NCBI GenBank assembly: GCA_002315655.1 | Contig: DCHO01000058.1 | Coordinates: forward strand, 1 to 51,165 | DNA from: Christensenella sp. UBA1750 | GTDB lineage: Bacteria; Bacillota; Clostridia; Christensenellales; UBA1750 | DNA length: 51,165 bases | Reading direction: 5' to 3' | The notes under the pieces: generated by a model | Told to the model about the DNA's origin: nothing | Seen by the model: only the letters and a program-made list of their open reading frames with translations | Databases searched by the model: none | Part shown: positions 40,448 through 48,343 of the stretch, piece after piece | How the letters are laid out: each line of letters begins with the position of its first letter | Numbering within the stretch: the first letter of the stretch is position 1 | Made by a program: the position numbers and the translations under genes

Positions 40448-42577
40448 GTGCAGAAAGAAAAAGAGCAGAAAAGCGTGAAAAGGCCGCTGGTTTGGGCGGC
40501 TTTGTTTGTGCTGCTTGCCTGTTTTGTTCGCACGGAGCTTGCCCTTGCCCGACTGCCTACGGAGGAAAAGCGGAATGTGACCGTGACGGGAAAGGTGATC
40601 GCGGTAAATGAATACAGCGTTATTCTCAAAACATCCTCCGAAAAGGGAAATATCCAATACAAGACCACCGGCGAAGGGCTTAAAATCGGGGACATTGTCG
40701 CCGTGCAGGGCACGCTTTCTCCCTTGCAGGCGCCGAAAAACCCCGGCGGGTATGACGAAAAGAACCTGTTCCTCTATGACGATGTGATCTACACCATGAA
40801 GGGCGAGGTGCTGTCGGAGGCTGCGGGAAGGGGCTCGCTGCTCTCCCGCGCAAGGGCGGCGTTTACGGAGCGCGTGTACGCGCTGTGGGAGGGCGACGAA
40901 GCAGCGGCGGTTTCCGGGCTTCTGCTGGGCAGCAGGGAAGGGCTGGAGGAAGACACTTACGACGCTTTCCGGCGCAGCGGCACGGCGCACCTGCTGGCGG
41001 TCTCCGGGCTGCACATGGGCTTTGCGGCGGCGCTGGCGCTGCTGATTCTGCGTCCCTTGCGGAAGAACGGTTGGGTGCAGATCGTGCTGGCGCTTGCGTT
41101 TCTTGCAGGGTACGGCGTGCTCACCGAGTCCGGGTTTTCCGTGCTGCGGGCGGGCATTATGACGGGCTTTTTGCTGCTGGCGCGGCATTTCGGGAGAAGG
41201 GTGGACGGCCCTTCCGCGCTCTCTGCGGCGGTGATTGTCGATCTGTGCATCCATCCGAAGGACGTGCTGCGCGCCGGGTTTCTGATGTCGCTGGGGGCGG
41301 TGTACGGAATCTTCTGCCTGTACGCGCCGATTCGCAGGGCTTTATATGCTTGCCGTCTGCCGAAAAAGCTCGGGGATGCGCTGGCAATCTCGCTTGCGGC
41401 GCAGCTGGGCGTGCTGCCCGCACAGGTATATTTCTTCGGGGAAATTTCGCTGGTGTCGCCGCTTGTCAATCTCCTTGCGGTGCCGCTTTCCGCGATCATC
41501 GTGACGGTGGGGCTGGTTTCGGTGCTGCTGTCTTTTGTGTCGGCGTCCGTCGCGGCGATTCCCGCTTTTGCGGTGCATCTGGCGGTGAAGGGCTTGCTGT
41601 GGCTCTGCGGAAAAAGCGGCGGCTTGGATTTTGCGGCGGTCTCTGTGCCGTCGCCCGCGCCCTTTGCGCTGCTGGCCTTTGCGGGGCTGTTTGTGGTGGT
41701 TTCGCCGTATTTTAAGGAAATCAACAAGAAGAAAAGGTGGATTTCGTATCTTTGCCTCGGGGTCTGCTTTGCGTTGTCTGTGGCACTGTGGCTGCCGGGG
41801 TTTGTGGCGAAGAAAAAGAGTGTGAAGGTAGAATACCTGTCTGTCGGCACGGCGGACTGCTCCCTGCTGCTATCGGATCACGGAAATGTGGCCATCGACA
41901 CCGGCTGGAACGGCAGCGAGGCGGTGAAGGCCTTGCAGAGCGAGGGCAGGACGCTTGATGCGGTGTTCATCACCCACGCGGACAACGACCACGCGGGCGG
42001 GCTTGTGTATCTTCTGGAAAACGGGCTTGTGGAGCGGGTCTATTATCCGAAGGGCATGAGCCTGGATAAATTGCAGGAGGCGGCGGACATTGCGGAAAGA
42101 AACGGCGTGCCGATGATCGAGGTCACAAAAGGACAGTATTTTATCATCGGGGAATATGGTCTTTGCGTGCTTTGGCCGGAAAGTGTCCGGGAGGGGAAGG
42201 AAAACGCGGACTCTTTGGTGCTGGACGTGTTCTGCAAGGGTGAACACCTGCTGTTCTTAGGAGATGTGACGCAGGAAACCGAAGAAATGCTGGATTTGCC
42301 CGCGTGCGAGGCAGTCAAATTGGCGCATCACGGCAGCGCGACCTCCACAAGCGAGGCTTTATTGGATAAGGCCGCGCCGAAAACCGCGATTCTGTCGGTG
42401 GGAAAGGACAACCGCTACGGCTTTCCGAAAAAGGAAGTAACGGAAAGGCTTATAAAATACGGCATCCCCACTTATTCCACGGAAACCGGCGCGATCATCG
42501 CCGAAATGACGGATAAGGGCGTGCTTTGCGAGCATTTTACACCGAGGGGCTTCTGGCATTGGTTTTTTATCGGCTGA
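40448..42577 (+). CDS. comEC: ComEC/Rec2 DNA-uptake channel protein
   Basis: ComEC carries single-stranded DNA across the membrane during natural transformation. The 709-residue protein has an N-terminal helix plus an OB-like region (about 40-120), the polytopic Competence domain (about 150-430; SGTAHLLAVSGLHMG is the family hallmark) and a C-terminal metallo-beta-lactamase domain. The latter has H510-x-D512-x-D514-H515 in THADNDHAGG, GDVTQE and LAHHGSATSTSE. Length and all domains are complete. The start is a GTG, weakly supported by a GGCGGTGG stretch. No other com genes are in the window. Confidence 0.93.
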   Translation: MQKEKEQKSVKRPLVWAALFVLLACFVRTELALARLPTEEKRNVTVTGKVIAVNEYSVILKTSSEKGNIQYKTTGEGLKIGDIVAVQGTLSPLQAPKNPGGYDEKNLFLYDDVIYTMKGEVLSEAAGRGSLLSRARAAFTERVYALWEGDEAAAVSGLLLGSREGLEEDTYDAFRRSGTAHLLAVSGLHMGFAAALALLILRPLRKNGWVQIVLALAFLAGYGVLTESGFSVLRAGIMTGFLLLARHFGRRVDGPSALSAAVIVDLCIHPKDVLRAGFLMSLGAVYGIFCLYAPIRRALYACRLPKKLGDALAISLAAQLGVLPAQVYFFGEISLVSPLVNLLAVPLSAIIVTVGLVSVLLSFVSASVAAIPAFAVHLAVKGLLWLCGKSGGLDFAAVSVPSPAPFALLAFAGLFVVVSPYFKEINKKKRWISYLCLGVCFALSVALWLPGFVAKKKSVKVEYLSVGTADCSLLLSDHGNVAIDTGWNGSEAVKALQSEGRTLDAVFITHADNDHAGGLVYLLENGLVERVYYPKGMSLDKLQEAADIAERNGVPMIEVTKGQYFIIGEYGLCVLWPESVREGKENADSLVLDVFCKGEHLLFLGDVTQETEEMLDLPACEAVKLAHHGSATSTSEALLDKAAPKTAILSVGKDNRYGFPKKEVTERLIKYGIPTYSTETGAIIAEMTDKGVLCEHFTPRGFWHWFFIG

Positions 42578-42634
42578 AAACGGGTATTTTATGGAGGAAA
42601 GCGGGTTTTGATAGAAAAATAAACAAAACCGTGC

Positions 42635-42663
42635 TTTATAGAATTTGATAAGCCTGTTATACT
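42635..42663 (+). promoter_or_regulatory. Promoter of smsC-smsB
   Basis: TTTATA (42635-42640) and TATACT (42658-42663) are 17 bases apart, 62 bases before the start. Confidence 0.6.
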
Positions 42664-42725
42664 AAGGAAGAAATCACTTCCGGCAGAGATGTTTGCCGGA
42701 GGACGCGATCAAACGAGGTGAAACC

Positions 42726-43475
42726 ATGCTGGAATTAAAGGGTGTTACCTTTGAAGTGGACGAAGAAAACGGCGGCACCAAACGCATTACCGATAAAATA
42801 GACCTGATTATTCCCGATGACCGCTTTGTGGTCATCACCGGGCCCAACGGCAGCGGAAAATCCACGCTGGCGCGGCTCATCATGGGCATTCAGAAGCCCA
42901 CGGAAGGGCAAATTTTTTGGAACGGGGAGGACATTACCGAAAAATCCATCTCCGAGCGGGCAAATTTAGGGATTTCCTTTGCCTTCCAGCAGCCCGTGCG
43001 GTTCAAGGGCATTGATGTGCTGGATTTGATGCGCATCGCCGCCAAGCGGGAATTATCCGTGGGCGAAGCGTGCAACTACTTATCCGAAGTGGGACTGTGC
43101 GCCCGGGATTACATCAACCGCGAGGTTTCCGCATCGCTCTCCGGCGGGGAGTTAAAGCGCATCGAGATCGCTTCCGTGCTGGCGCGGGGCACGCAGCTTT
43201 CCATCTTTGACGAGCCCGAGGCGGGCATTGACCTGTGGTCGTTCCAGAACCTGATTTCCGTGTTTGAATCCATGCGCAGAAACATCAAGGGTTCGATTCT
43301 GATTATCTCCCATCAGGAGCGCATTTTGGACATTGCCGACGAGATCATCGTGATCGCGGACGGCAGGGTCGCGCAGCAGGGCACCAAGGCGGAAATTCTG
43401 CCGGGACTGCTGGGCAGCATGAACAGCGGCTATTGCAGCCGTCTGAACGAAGGGAGTGCGGCGTATGGCAAATAA
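42726..43475 (+). CDS. sufC: SufC/SmsC-type Fe-S assembly ATPase
   Basis: This 249-residue ABC ATPase has Walker A GPNGSGKS (39-46), the Q-loop FQQP, signature LSGGELKR (138-145) and Walker B IFDEPEAGID (about 160-169), with the SufC-typical EAGIDL. It powers Fe-S cluster assembly on the SufB-like scaffold encoded next. The start is ATG 42726 with GAGGTG upstream. It overlaps the scaffold gene by 11 bases, and no sufS, sufU, sufD or iscS is nearby, which matches the minimal two-gene SMS layout. Confidence 0.9.
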   Translation: MLELKGVTFEVDEENGGTKRITDKIDLIIPDDRFVVITGPNGSGKSTLARLIMGIQKPTEGQIFWNGEDITEKSISERANLGISFAFQQPVRFKGIDVLDLMRIAAKRELSVGEACNYLSEVGLCARDYINREVSASLSGGELKRIEIASVLARGTQLSIFDEPEAGIDLWSFQNLISVFESMRRNIKGSILIISHQERILDIADEIIVIADGRVAQQGTKAEILPGLLGSMNSGYCSRLNEGSAAYGK

Positions 43476-44409
43476 TCCGATCAACCTGCTGGGCGGGATC
43501 CAGATGAATATTCTCAAGGAAGTGGCGGACATTTCCGCCGTGCCCACCGTCGGTGCGTTCAACATCCGCGTGGACGGACAGGCTGCCGCACGGAACACCA
43601 CGCAGAACATCAACATCATCACCAAGGCCGACAAGTCCGGCATTGATGTGTATGTAAAGCCCAATACCTCCGGCGAATCGGTGCATATTCCTGTGGTGCT
43701 GTCGGAATCCGGCATCAAGGAAACGGTCTACAATGATTTCTTCATCGGAGAAAATGCCGATGTGGAAATCGTGGCGGGCTGCGGCATTCACAACTGCGGC
43801 GGCAGAGACTCTGAGCATGACGGCGTGCATCGCTTCTTCATCGGCAAAGGCGCGCACATTAAGTATGTGGAAAAGCACTACGGCGAAGGGGACGGCATCG
43901 GCAAGCGCATCTTAAACCCCGAAACTGAGGTCTATATGGAAGAAAATGCTTCCTGCGAGATGGAAATGGTGCAGATCAAGGGCGTGGACTCCACCAATCG
44001 CAAGACCATTGCGAAGTTAAAGGCCGGGGCAAAGCTCATCGTCCGCGAGCGGCTGATGACCCACGGACAGCAGACAGCCATTTCCACCTACGAAACCGAA
44101 TTAAACGGCGACGGCGCTTCCGCGGACGTAATCTCCCGCTCGGTGGCACGGGAGGAAAGCTATCAGAAGTTCCTGTCCACGTTGAAAGGCAACTGCGCCT
44201 GCACCGGGCATACCGAGTGCGACGCCATCATCATGGACAAGGCAAAAGTGGTCGCCATCCCCGAATTGGAGGCCAATTCCGTGGATGCGGCACTGATTCA
44301 CGAGGCGGCCATCGGAAAGATCGCCGGAGAACAGATCATCAAGCTGATGACGCTGGGACTCAATGAAAAGGAAGCCGAGGAACAGATCATCAACGGATTC
44401 CTGAAATAG
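43465..44409 (+). CDS. Minimal SufB/SmsB-type Fe-S scaffold
   Basis: This 314-residue beta-helix protein belongs to the SufBD family but is shorter than SufB (about 470) or SufD (about 420), as in the SmsCB minimal systems of anaerobes. Typical motifs are GCGIHNCGG (C106, C111), ENASCEMEMVQIKGV, CTGHTECDA (about 246-254), and VDAALIHEAAIGKIAGEQ, the C-terminal region that contacts SufC. The start is ATG 43465 with GGGAG 8 bases upstream. It is co-translated with the ATPase. Cluster-binding residues are inferred from position, not proven. Confidence 0.88.
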   Translation: MANNPINLLGGIQMNILKEVADISAVPTVGAFNIRVDGQAAARNTTQNINIITKADKSGIDVYVKPNTSGESVHIPVVLSESGIKETVYNDFFIGENADVEIVAGCGIHNCGGRDSEHDGVHRFFIGKGAHIKYVEKHYGEGDGIGKRILNPETEVYMEENASCEMEMVQIKGVDSTNRKTIAKLKAGAKLIVRERLMTHGQQTAISTYETELNGDGASADVISRSVAREESYQKFLSTLKGNCACTGHTECDAIIMDKAKVVAIPELEANSVDAALIHEAAIGKIAGEQIIKLMTLGLNEKEAEEQIINGFLK

Positions 44410-44435
44410 AATATGGCAAAGGCATTTCCGTTGTG

Positions 44436-44590
44436 GAGATGCACCAAAGGCTCCCCACCCGAACCGCAAGCGGATTCGGGTGGGGAGCCTTTGGTGCCGG
44501 GCGCGGCGTGAGTGCGGTGGCAAGGCAGGTGCAGAGTGCCGCGCCCGAGGGGAACTTTTGCGGTCTGGCAACAGGAACGGACAGTGCGTG
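44436..44590 (+). repeat. Modular hairpin repeat with expanded second hairpin
   Basis: A long stem (44441-44497) encloses the same core as at 33038 in different outer arms (GCACCAAAGGCTC / GAGCCTTTGGTGC). The expanded hairpin has GGGCGCGGC/GCCGCGCCC arms (44499-44546). A tail CTTTTGCGGTCTGGCAACAGGAACG follows. Together with the reversed copy at 44631 it explains most of the 392-base gap; 44698-44801 holds no recognisable element beyond a CCCCGCCC/GGGCAGGG-type GC stretch. Confidence 0.8.
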
Positions 44591-44630
44591 ACCGTTCGTT
44601 TGTGCGCAAAATAAGCGGGTGTGGTTTCCT

Positions 44631-44697
44631 TAGGCTCCGTCGAGGAGCCTGCGACCCTCCCCTTGTGGGAGGGTTAGCCTATCGTACCTGTTGGGCT
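44631..44697 (-). repeat. CAGGTACG-type hairpin repeat in reverse orientation
   Basis: Read on the minus strand: CAACAGGTACGATAGGCTAA, CCCTCCC/GGGAGGG hairpin, GGTCGCAGGCTCC-TCGAC-GGAGCC. It is the closest relative of the copy at 33206-33272. Confidence 0.82.
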
Positions 44698-44801
44698 TAA
44701 AACAAAAGCAAGACGGGCGCGACTTGCCGCAGTAGGATGACCGCTGCACTTATTGTCGCGCCCCCGCCCGGCCCCGAAGGGGCAGGGCGGGCAGTATTGT
44801 T

Positions 44802-45674
44802 TTAGAGGGAATGGGAGAGGAAATACTTGATTTCCTTCTCGATCCAATAGGTAAAGAGGGTGCCGGGGAGCTTGTATTCGTAGGGCTTGATGCGGGCATA
44901 GTGGTACGCGCCGTCCTTTTGCCCTTCCCATATATCCGCAAAACAGAAATCAAACTGCCCGGGGACTACGTTATCTAAATAGGCATAGGCGTCGGACTTG
45001 ACCACGGTTATTTTGTCCTTATAGGGGAACTGCGGCAGAATATATCTTTTGAACAGGTCGATGATCTCCTGCTGCCGCTCGATAATGGTGATGGACTTGA
45101 CCGCATCCGAAAAGGAGATGCGGTAGGGATAATAGCCCAGTCCGAGGCCTAAAATGAGGCAATTCCCCTGTGCCTTGCCGATCTCGCGGTTCATGGAATT
45201 GATCTCCGAGGGGCAGACGGACACCCAAGGCATTTCCTTCTCGTAAACGGCAGGAAAGATGACATTTTCCGAGCAGAAGCCGAGGAAGGGCACGACAAGA
45301 TCGCTTTCCAGATCGGGCATATCGTACTGGAAGAACTCCCCCCGGGCATATTCGGCGTTCATCAGCAGGAAATCACCGATGAGCGCATCCCGAACATGGA
45401 TGCTGCGCAAAAACGGGTCGGAATCATACTGTTCTTTGGTGTATCTTTTGGCTTGTGCAATGAGTTTTTGCGTGTATTCCCTGCCCGCCAGCTCCTCCAA
45501 GTGCGTGATTTCGATAAATCTGTGCATCACATAGCCCTTTTCGGGGTCGTTATCCAGCGGGTGCACTCTTCGGTACGCCTCCACCTGCTCCTGCGTATAG
45601 TCTAAATACGGTGCGTCTCTTGCAATCATTTGCGCAAGCTCGGAACTTATGCGCATACTGTCTTCTTTGGTCAT
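44802..45674 (-). CDS. SAM-methyltransferase-fold protein of unknown target
   Basis: This 290-residue protein has a helical N-terminal half (about 1-160, TQEQVEAYRRVHPLD) and a C-terminal Rossmann-like methyltransferase core. Visible core motifs are motif I LILGLGLGYYPY, the acidic ITIIERQQE at the end of strand 2, KSDAYAYL and FADIWEGQKDG. It resembles spermidine-synthase-like methyltransferases but lacks their diagnostic motifs. The start is ATG 45674 with GGGAG 13 bases upstream; the longer frame crosses the fhs promoter region. It is divergent from fhs and its substrate cannot be named. Confidence 0.68.
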   Translation of the reverse strand: MTKEDSMRISSELAQMIARDAPYLDYTQEQVEAYRRVHPLDNDPEKGYVMHRFIEITHLEELAGREYTQKLIAQAKRYTKEQYDSDPFLRSIHVRDALIGDFLLMNAEYARGEFFQYDMPDLESDLVVPFLGFCSENVIFPAVYEKEMPWVSVCPSEINSMNREIGKAQGNCLILGLGLGYYPYRISFSDAVKSITIIERQQEIIDLFKRYILPQFPYKDKITVVKSDAYAYLDNVVPGQFDFCFADIWEGQKDGAYHYARIKPYEYKLPGTLFTYWIEKEIKYFLSHSL

Positions 45675-45751
45675 AAAATACGGTTTGCTCCCTTTTCTTT
45701 TTTTCTGATTATACCGCATTCGTAAAGCATTCCGCAACGGGAAAAATAGGC

Positions 45752-45779
45752 TTGACAAAACGGTAAAAGATGATATGAT
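45752..45779 (+). promoter_or_regulatory. Promoter of the ZTP riboswitch-fhs transcript
   Basis: TTGACA (45752-45757) and TATGAT (45774-45779) are 16 bases apart, about 25 bases before the aptamer. Confidence 0.78.
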
Positions 45780-45803
45780 GCAAGTAGAGAAATGTGAATA
45801 GCC

Positions 45804-45884
45804 TTTCTGCGACTGACGGAAGAATGTGGAGCACCACAGAGGAGCGGAAAAGAGCATGGAACAAAGCCGACCGTCTGGGCACAC
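45804..45884 (+). ncRNA. ZTP (pfl) riboswitch
   Basis: The aptamer signature is clear: TGCGACTGACGGA, then ATGTGGAGCACCAC, a short linker with GGAGCGG and GAGCATGGA, and the terminal CCGTCTGGGCA (45871-45881). ZTP/ZMP accumulates when 10-formyl-tetrahydrofolate is short, and the riboswitch turns on one-carbon genes. The gene it controls, fhs, makes exactly that cofactor. Confidence 0.93.
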
Positions 45885-45916
45885 CGAAGCATGAGCGCTC
45901 CGCGTGTGTTTTTTTG
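45879..45916 (+). terminator. Terminator of the ZTP riboswitch
   Basis: CACAC (45880-45884) pairs with GTGTG (45904-45908), with further GC pairing inside, followed by a run of T. One arm overlaps the aptamer's CTGGGCA, so ligand binding and termination should exclude each other. Confidence 0.75.
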
Positions 45917-45944
45917 TTTCCGAAAACGAAAAGGAGAATAGACT

Positions 45945-47621
45945 ATGGCTTACTTATCCGACATTGAGATCGCACAGGCGTGCGAAATGAAACCCATCTT
46001 TGAGATCGCCAAGAAGGCGCATCTGGATGAAAAGTACATCGAGCAGTACGGCAAATACAAGGCGAAGGTCGATCTTTCCCTGCTGAAAGAGACCGACCGC
46101 AAGGACGGCAAGCTGATCCTTGTCACCGCCATCACCCCCACCCCTGCGGGCGAGGGCAAAACCACCACCACCATCGGTCTGGCAGACGGTCTCTCCCGCA
46201 TCGGCAAGGACGTGACCGTGGCGCTGCGCGAGCCTTCCTTGGGGCCGGTCTTCGGCGTCAAGGGCGGCGCGGCGGGCGGCGGATATGCCCAGGTCGTGCC
46301 CATGGAGGACATCAACCTGCACTTCACCGGCGATTTCCACGCCATCGGCGCGGCGAACAACCTGCTGGCCGCCATGCTGGACAACCACATTCAGCAGGGC
46401 AACGAATTGGGCATCGACGTGCGCAAGATCACCTGGCGCAGATGTGTGGACATGAACGACCGCCAGCTCCGCTTCATCATCGACGGCATGGGCGGCAAGA
46501 CCAACGGCGTGCCCCGCGAGGACGGCTACGACATTACCGTGGCCTCCGAGATCATGGCGGTGTTCTGCCTGGCCAATTCCATCACCGATCTGAAAGAGCG
46601 CCTGTCCCGTATCATTGTGGGTTATACTTACGACGATAAGCCTGTGACAGCGGGTGACTTGAAGGCTGTGGGCGCCATGACCGCGCTGCTGAAAGACGCT
46701 TTGAAGCCCAATTTAGTGCAGACGCTGGAAGGCACGCCCGCCTTTGTGCACGGCGGCCCCTTTGCCAACATCGCCCACGGCTGCAACTCCGTCATCGCCA
46801 CCAAGATGGCACTGAAAATGGGCGATTACACCGTGACGGAGGCCGGCTTCGGTGCTGACCTCGGCGCGGAGAAGTTCTTGGACATCAAGTGCCGCATGGC
46901 GGGGCTGACCCCGGATGCGGTGGTCATCGTGGCGACGGTGCGCGCCTTAAAGCTCCACGGCGGCGCGAACAAGAAGAATTTGGGTACAGAAGACCTTGAA
47001 GCGCTGACAAAGGGCGTTCCGAACCTGCTGCGCCATGTTTCCAACATCAAGAATGTGTATAAGCTGCCCTGCGTGGTGGCGGTGAACCGCTTCCCCACCG
47101 ACACCGATGCGGAAATTTCCTGCATCATGGATAAGTGCAAGGAGCTGGGCGTGAACACCGTGCTTTCCACCGTTTGGGCGGAGGGCGGCAAGGGCGGCGA
47201 GGATTTGGCCCGCGAGGTCGTGCGTCTGTGCGAAGAAGAAAAGGGCGAATTCACCTTCTCCTACACCGATGAAATGTCCTTGAAGGACAAGATCAAGGCG
47301 GTGGCGACCAAGGTTTACGGCGGCAAGGGCGTGGCCTTCCTGCCGGCGGCTTCCAAGCAGTTAAAGCAGCTGGAAGCGCTGGGCTTCGGAAAAATGCCCG
47401 TGTGCATTGCCAAGACGCAATATTCCTTCTCGGACGACCCCACGAAATTGGGTGCGCCGGAAGATTTCACCGTCACCGTGCGTTCGGTGAAGGTGTCCGC
47501 TGGCGCGGGATTTGTGGTCGCGCTGACCGGCGACATCCTAACGATGCCGGGTCTGCCCAAGGTGCCCGCCGCGGAGAACATTGATGTGGACGAGAACGGG
47601 AAGATTTCCGGGCTGTTCTAA
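45945..47621 (+). CDS. fhs: Formate--tetrahydrofolate ligase
   Basis: This enzyme makes 10-formyl-tetrahydrofolate from formate, tetrahydrofolate and ATP. The 558-residue protein is full length, with the P-loop TPTPAGEGKTTT (about 64-75), REPSLGPVFGVKGGAAGGGYAQV, ETGFGADLGAEKF-like TEAGFGADLGAEKF and HGG-type folate-binding segments. AAGGAG lies 8 bases before the ATG. Expression is under a ZTP riboswitch. No other folate genes follow; a hairpin repeat closes the unit. Confidence 0.96.
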   Translation: MAYLSDIEIAQACEMKPIFEIAKKAHLDEKYIEQYGKYKAKVDLSLLKETDRKDGKLILVTAITPTPAGEGKTTTTIGLADGLSRIGKDVTVALREPSLGPVFGVKGGAAGGGYAQVVPMEDINLHFTGDFHAIGAANNLLAAMLDNHIQQGNELGIDVRKITWRRCVDMNDRQLRFIIDGMGGKTNGVPREDGYDITVASEIMAVFCLANSITDLKERLSRIIVGYTYDDKPVTAGDLKAVGAMTALLKDALKPNLVQTLEGTPAFVHGGPFANIAHGCNSVIATKMALKMGDYTVTEAGFGADLGAEKFLDIKCRMAGLTPDAVVIVATVRALKLHGGANKKNLGTEDLEALTKGVPNLLRHVSNIKNVYKLPCVVAVNRFPTDTDAEISCIMDKCKELGVNTVLSTVWAEGGKGGEDLAREVVRLCEEEKGEFTFSYTDEMSLKDKIKAVATKVYGGKGVAFLPAASKQLKQLEALGFGKMPVCIAKTQYSFSDDPTKLGAPEDFTVTVRSVKVSAGAGFVVALTGDILTMPGLPKVPAAENIDVDENGKISGLF

Positions 47622-47633
47622 ATTGAAATAGGG

Positions 47634-47763
47634 TGCGGAGATGCACAGGAGAAGCCCCCCACGCGCAGCGTGGGGGGCTTCTCCTGTGCCGGGCGCGGCG
47701 TGACCGCGCCCGGGGACTCCCTCAGTCGCTGCGCGACAGCTCCCCCGCAAGCGGAGGAGCCAA
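47634..47763 (+). repeat. Modular hairpin repeat, full copy after fhs
   Basis: A perfect 22-bp inverted repeat (47643-47664 / 47668-47689) is followed by CCGGGCGCGG-CGTGA-CCGCGCCCGG and CTCCCTCAGTCGCTGCGCGAC-AGCTCCCCCGCAAGCGGAGGAGCC. It lies at the right-hand end of the segment whose inversion would rejoin rplL to rpoB. It is the first of three repeats in the 722-base gap before rpoB. Confidence 0.85.
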
Positions 47764-47825
47764 GCCCCTACGGGGCAGGTCTCGGCTGCGGCCTCGGTCA
47801 GCACGGTGGAGGGCGGGAAGGGGAC

Positions 47826-47876
47826 GAATGAAGACTGAAAACTGAAAAATGAAGAATGAAAAATGAAGAATAAGGA
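47826..47876 (+). repeat. Heptameric TGAARAM repeat
   Basis: Seven-base units TGAAGAC, TGAAAAC, TGAAAAA, TGAAGAA, TGAAAAA, TGAAGAA run in a row and end in TAAGGAACGA, as does the palindromic relative at 14818-14925. Confidence 0.8.
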
Positions 47877-47888
47877 ACGAGGGGGATG

Positions 47889-47950
47889 CCCTCTCAGTCA
47901 ATGCAAAGGTAAACCTTTGCATTGCCAGCTCCCCCACAAGTGGGGGAGCC
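47889..47950 (+). repeat. CTCTCAGTC/GCCAGCTCCC hairpin module before rpoB
   Basis: CCCTCTCAGT is followed by the perfect inner stem CAATGCAAAGG-TAAA-CCTTTGCATTG, then CAGCTCCCCCAC/GTGGGGGAGCC. The module is the same as at 37014-37134. Confidence 0.82.
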
Positions 47951-48095
47951 TTGCGCTGCGGCGCGGGAAAGGGGAGAATGAGATTTAACGAAAAAATAAC
48001 GGAATTTTGGGGCTAAAATGCGCCGGAAAATGCGTGTTCTTGATTTCTTTACACAAAAGCCGGAAAAAAGACGAAAAAAACACGCCTTTCCCTCA

Positions 48096-48124
48096 TTGAC
48101 GGGACAGACGCGGCATGATACAAT
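48096..48124 (+). promoter_or_regulatory. Promoter of rpoB
   Basis: TTGACG (48096-48101) and TACAAT (48119-48124) are 17 bases apart, giving a leader of about 210 bases before rpoB. A second TTGACA at about 48194 has no good -10. The leader 48125-48343 holds no gene or recognised element. Confidence 0.75.
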
Positions 48125-48343
48125 TATATTCTGCAACCTATGGAAAAAGGGGTCAATTTGCCCTTTTTACCCCGGGTACAGAAGTATCATACAACATATT
48201 GACAAAAATTGCAACGCCTTTTTTCAAAGTTGTTTATGACAATTTTTGAAGAGGACGGGAATGCAGTTTCAACCTGCGGCGGCAGCCGCTCTCCCCCTGT
48301 TAGAAGCAGGGCATCAAAATCATTTGGAGAGGTGAGTGCTTTC

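Noticed and set aside
40007..41254. 415-codon open frame on the minus strand
   Set aside because: It is antisense to the SH3 protein and comEC and crosses a repeat; composition is Arg/His-rich and shadow-like.
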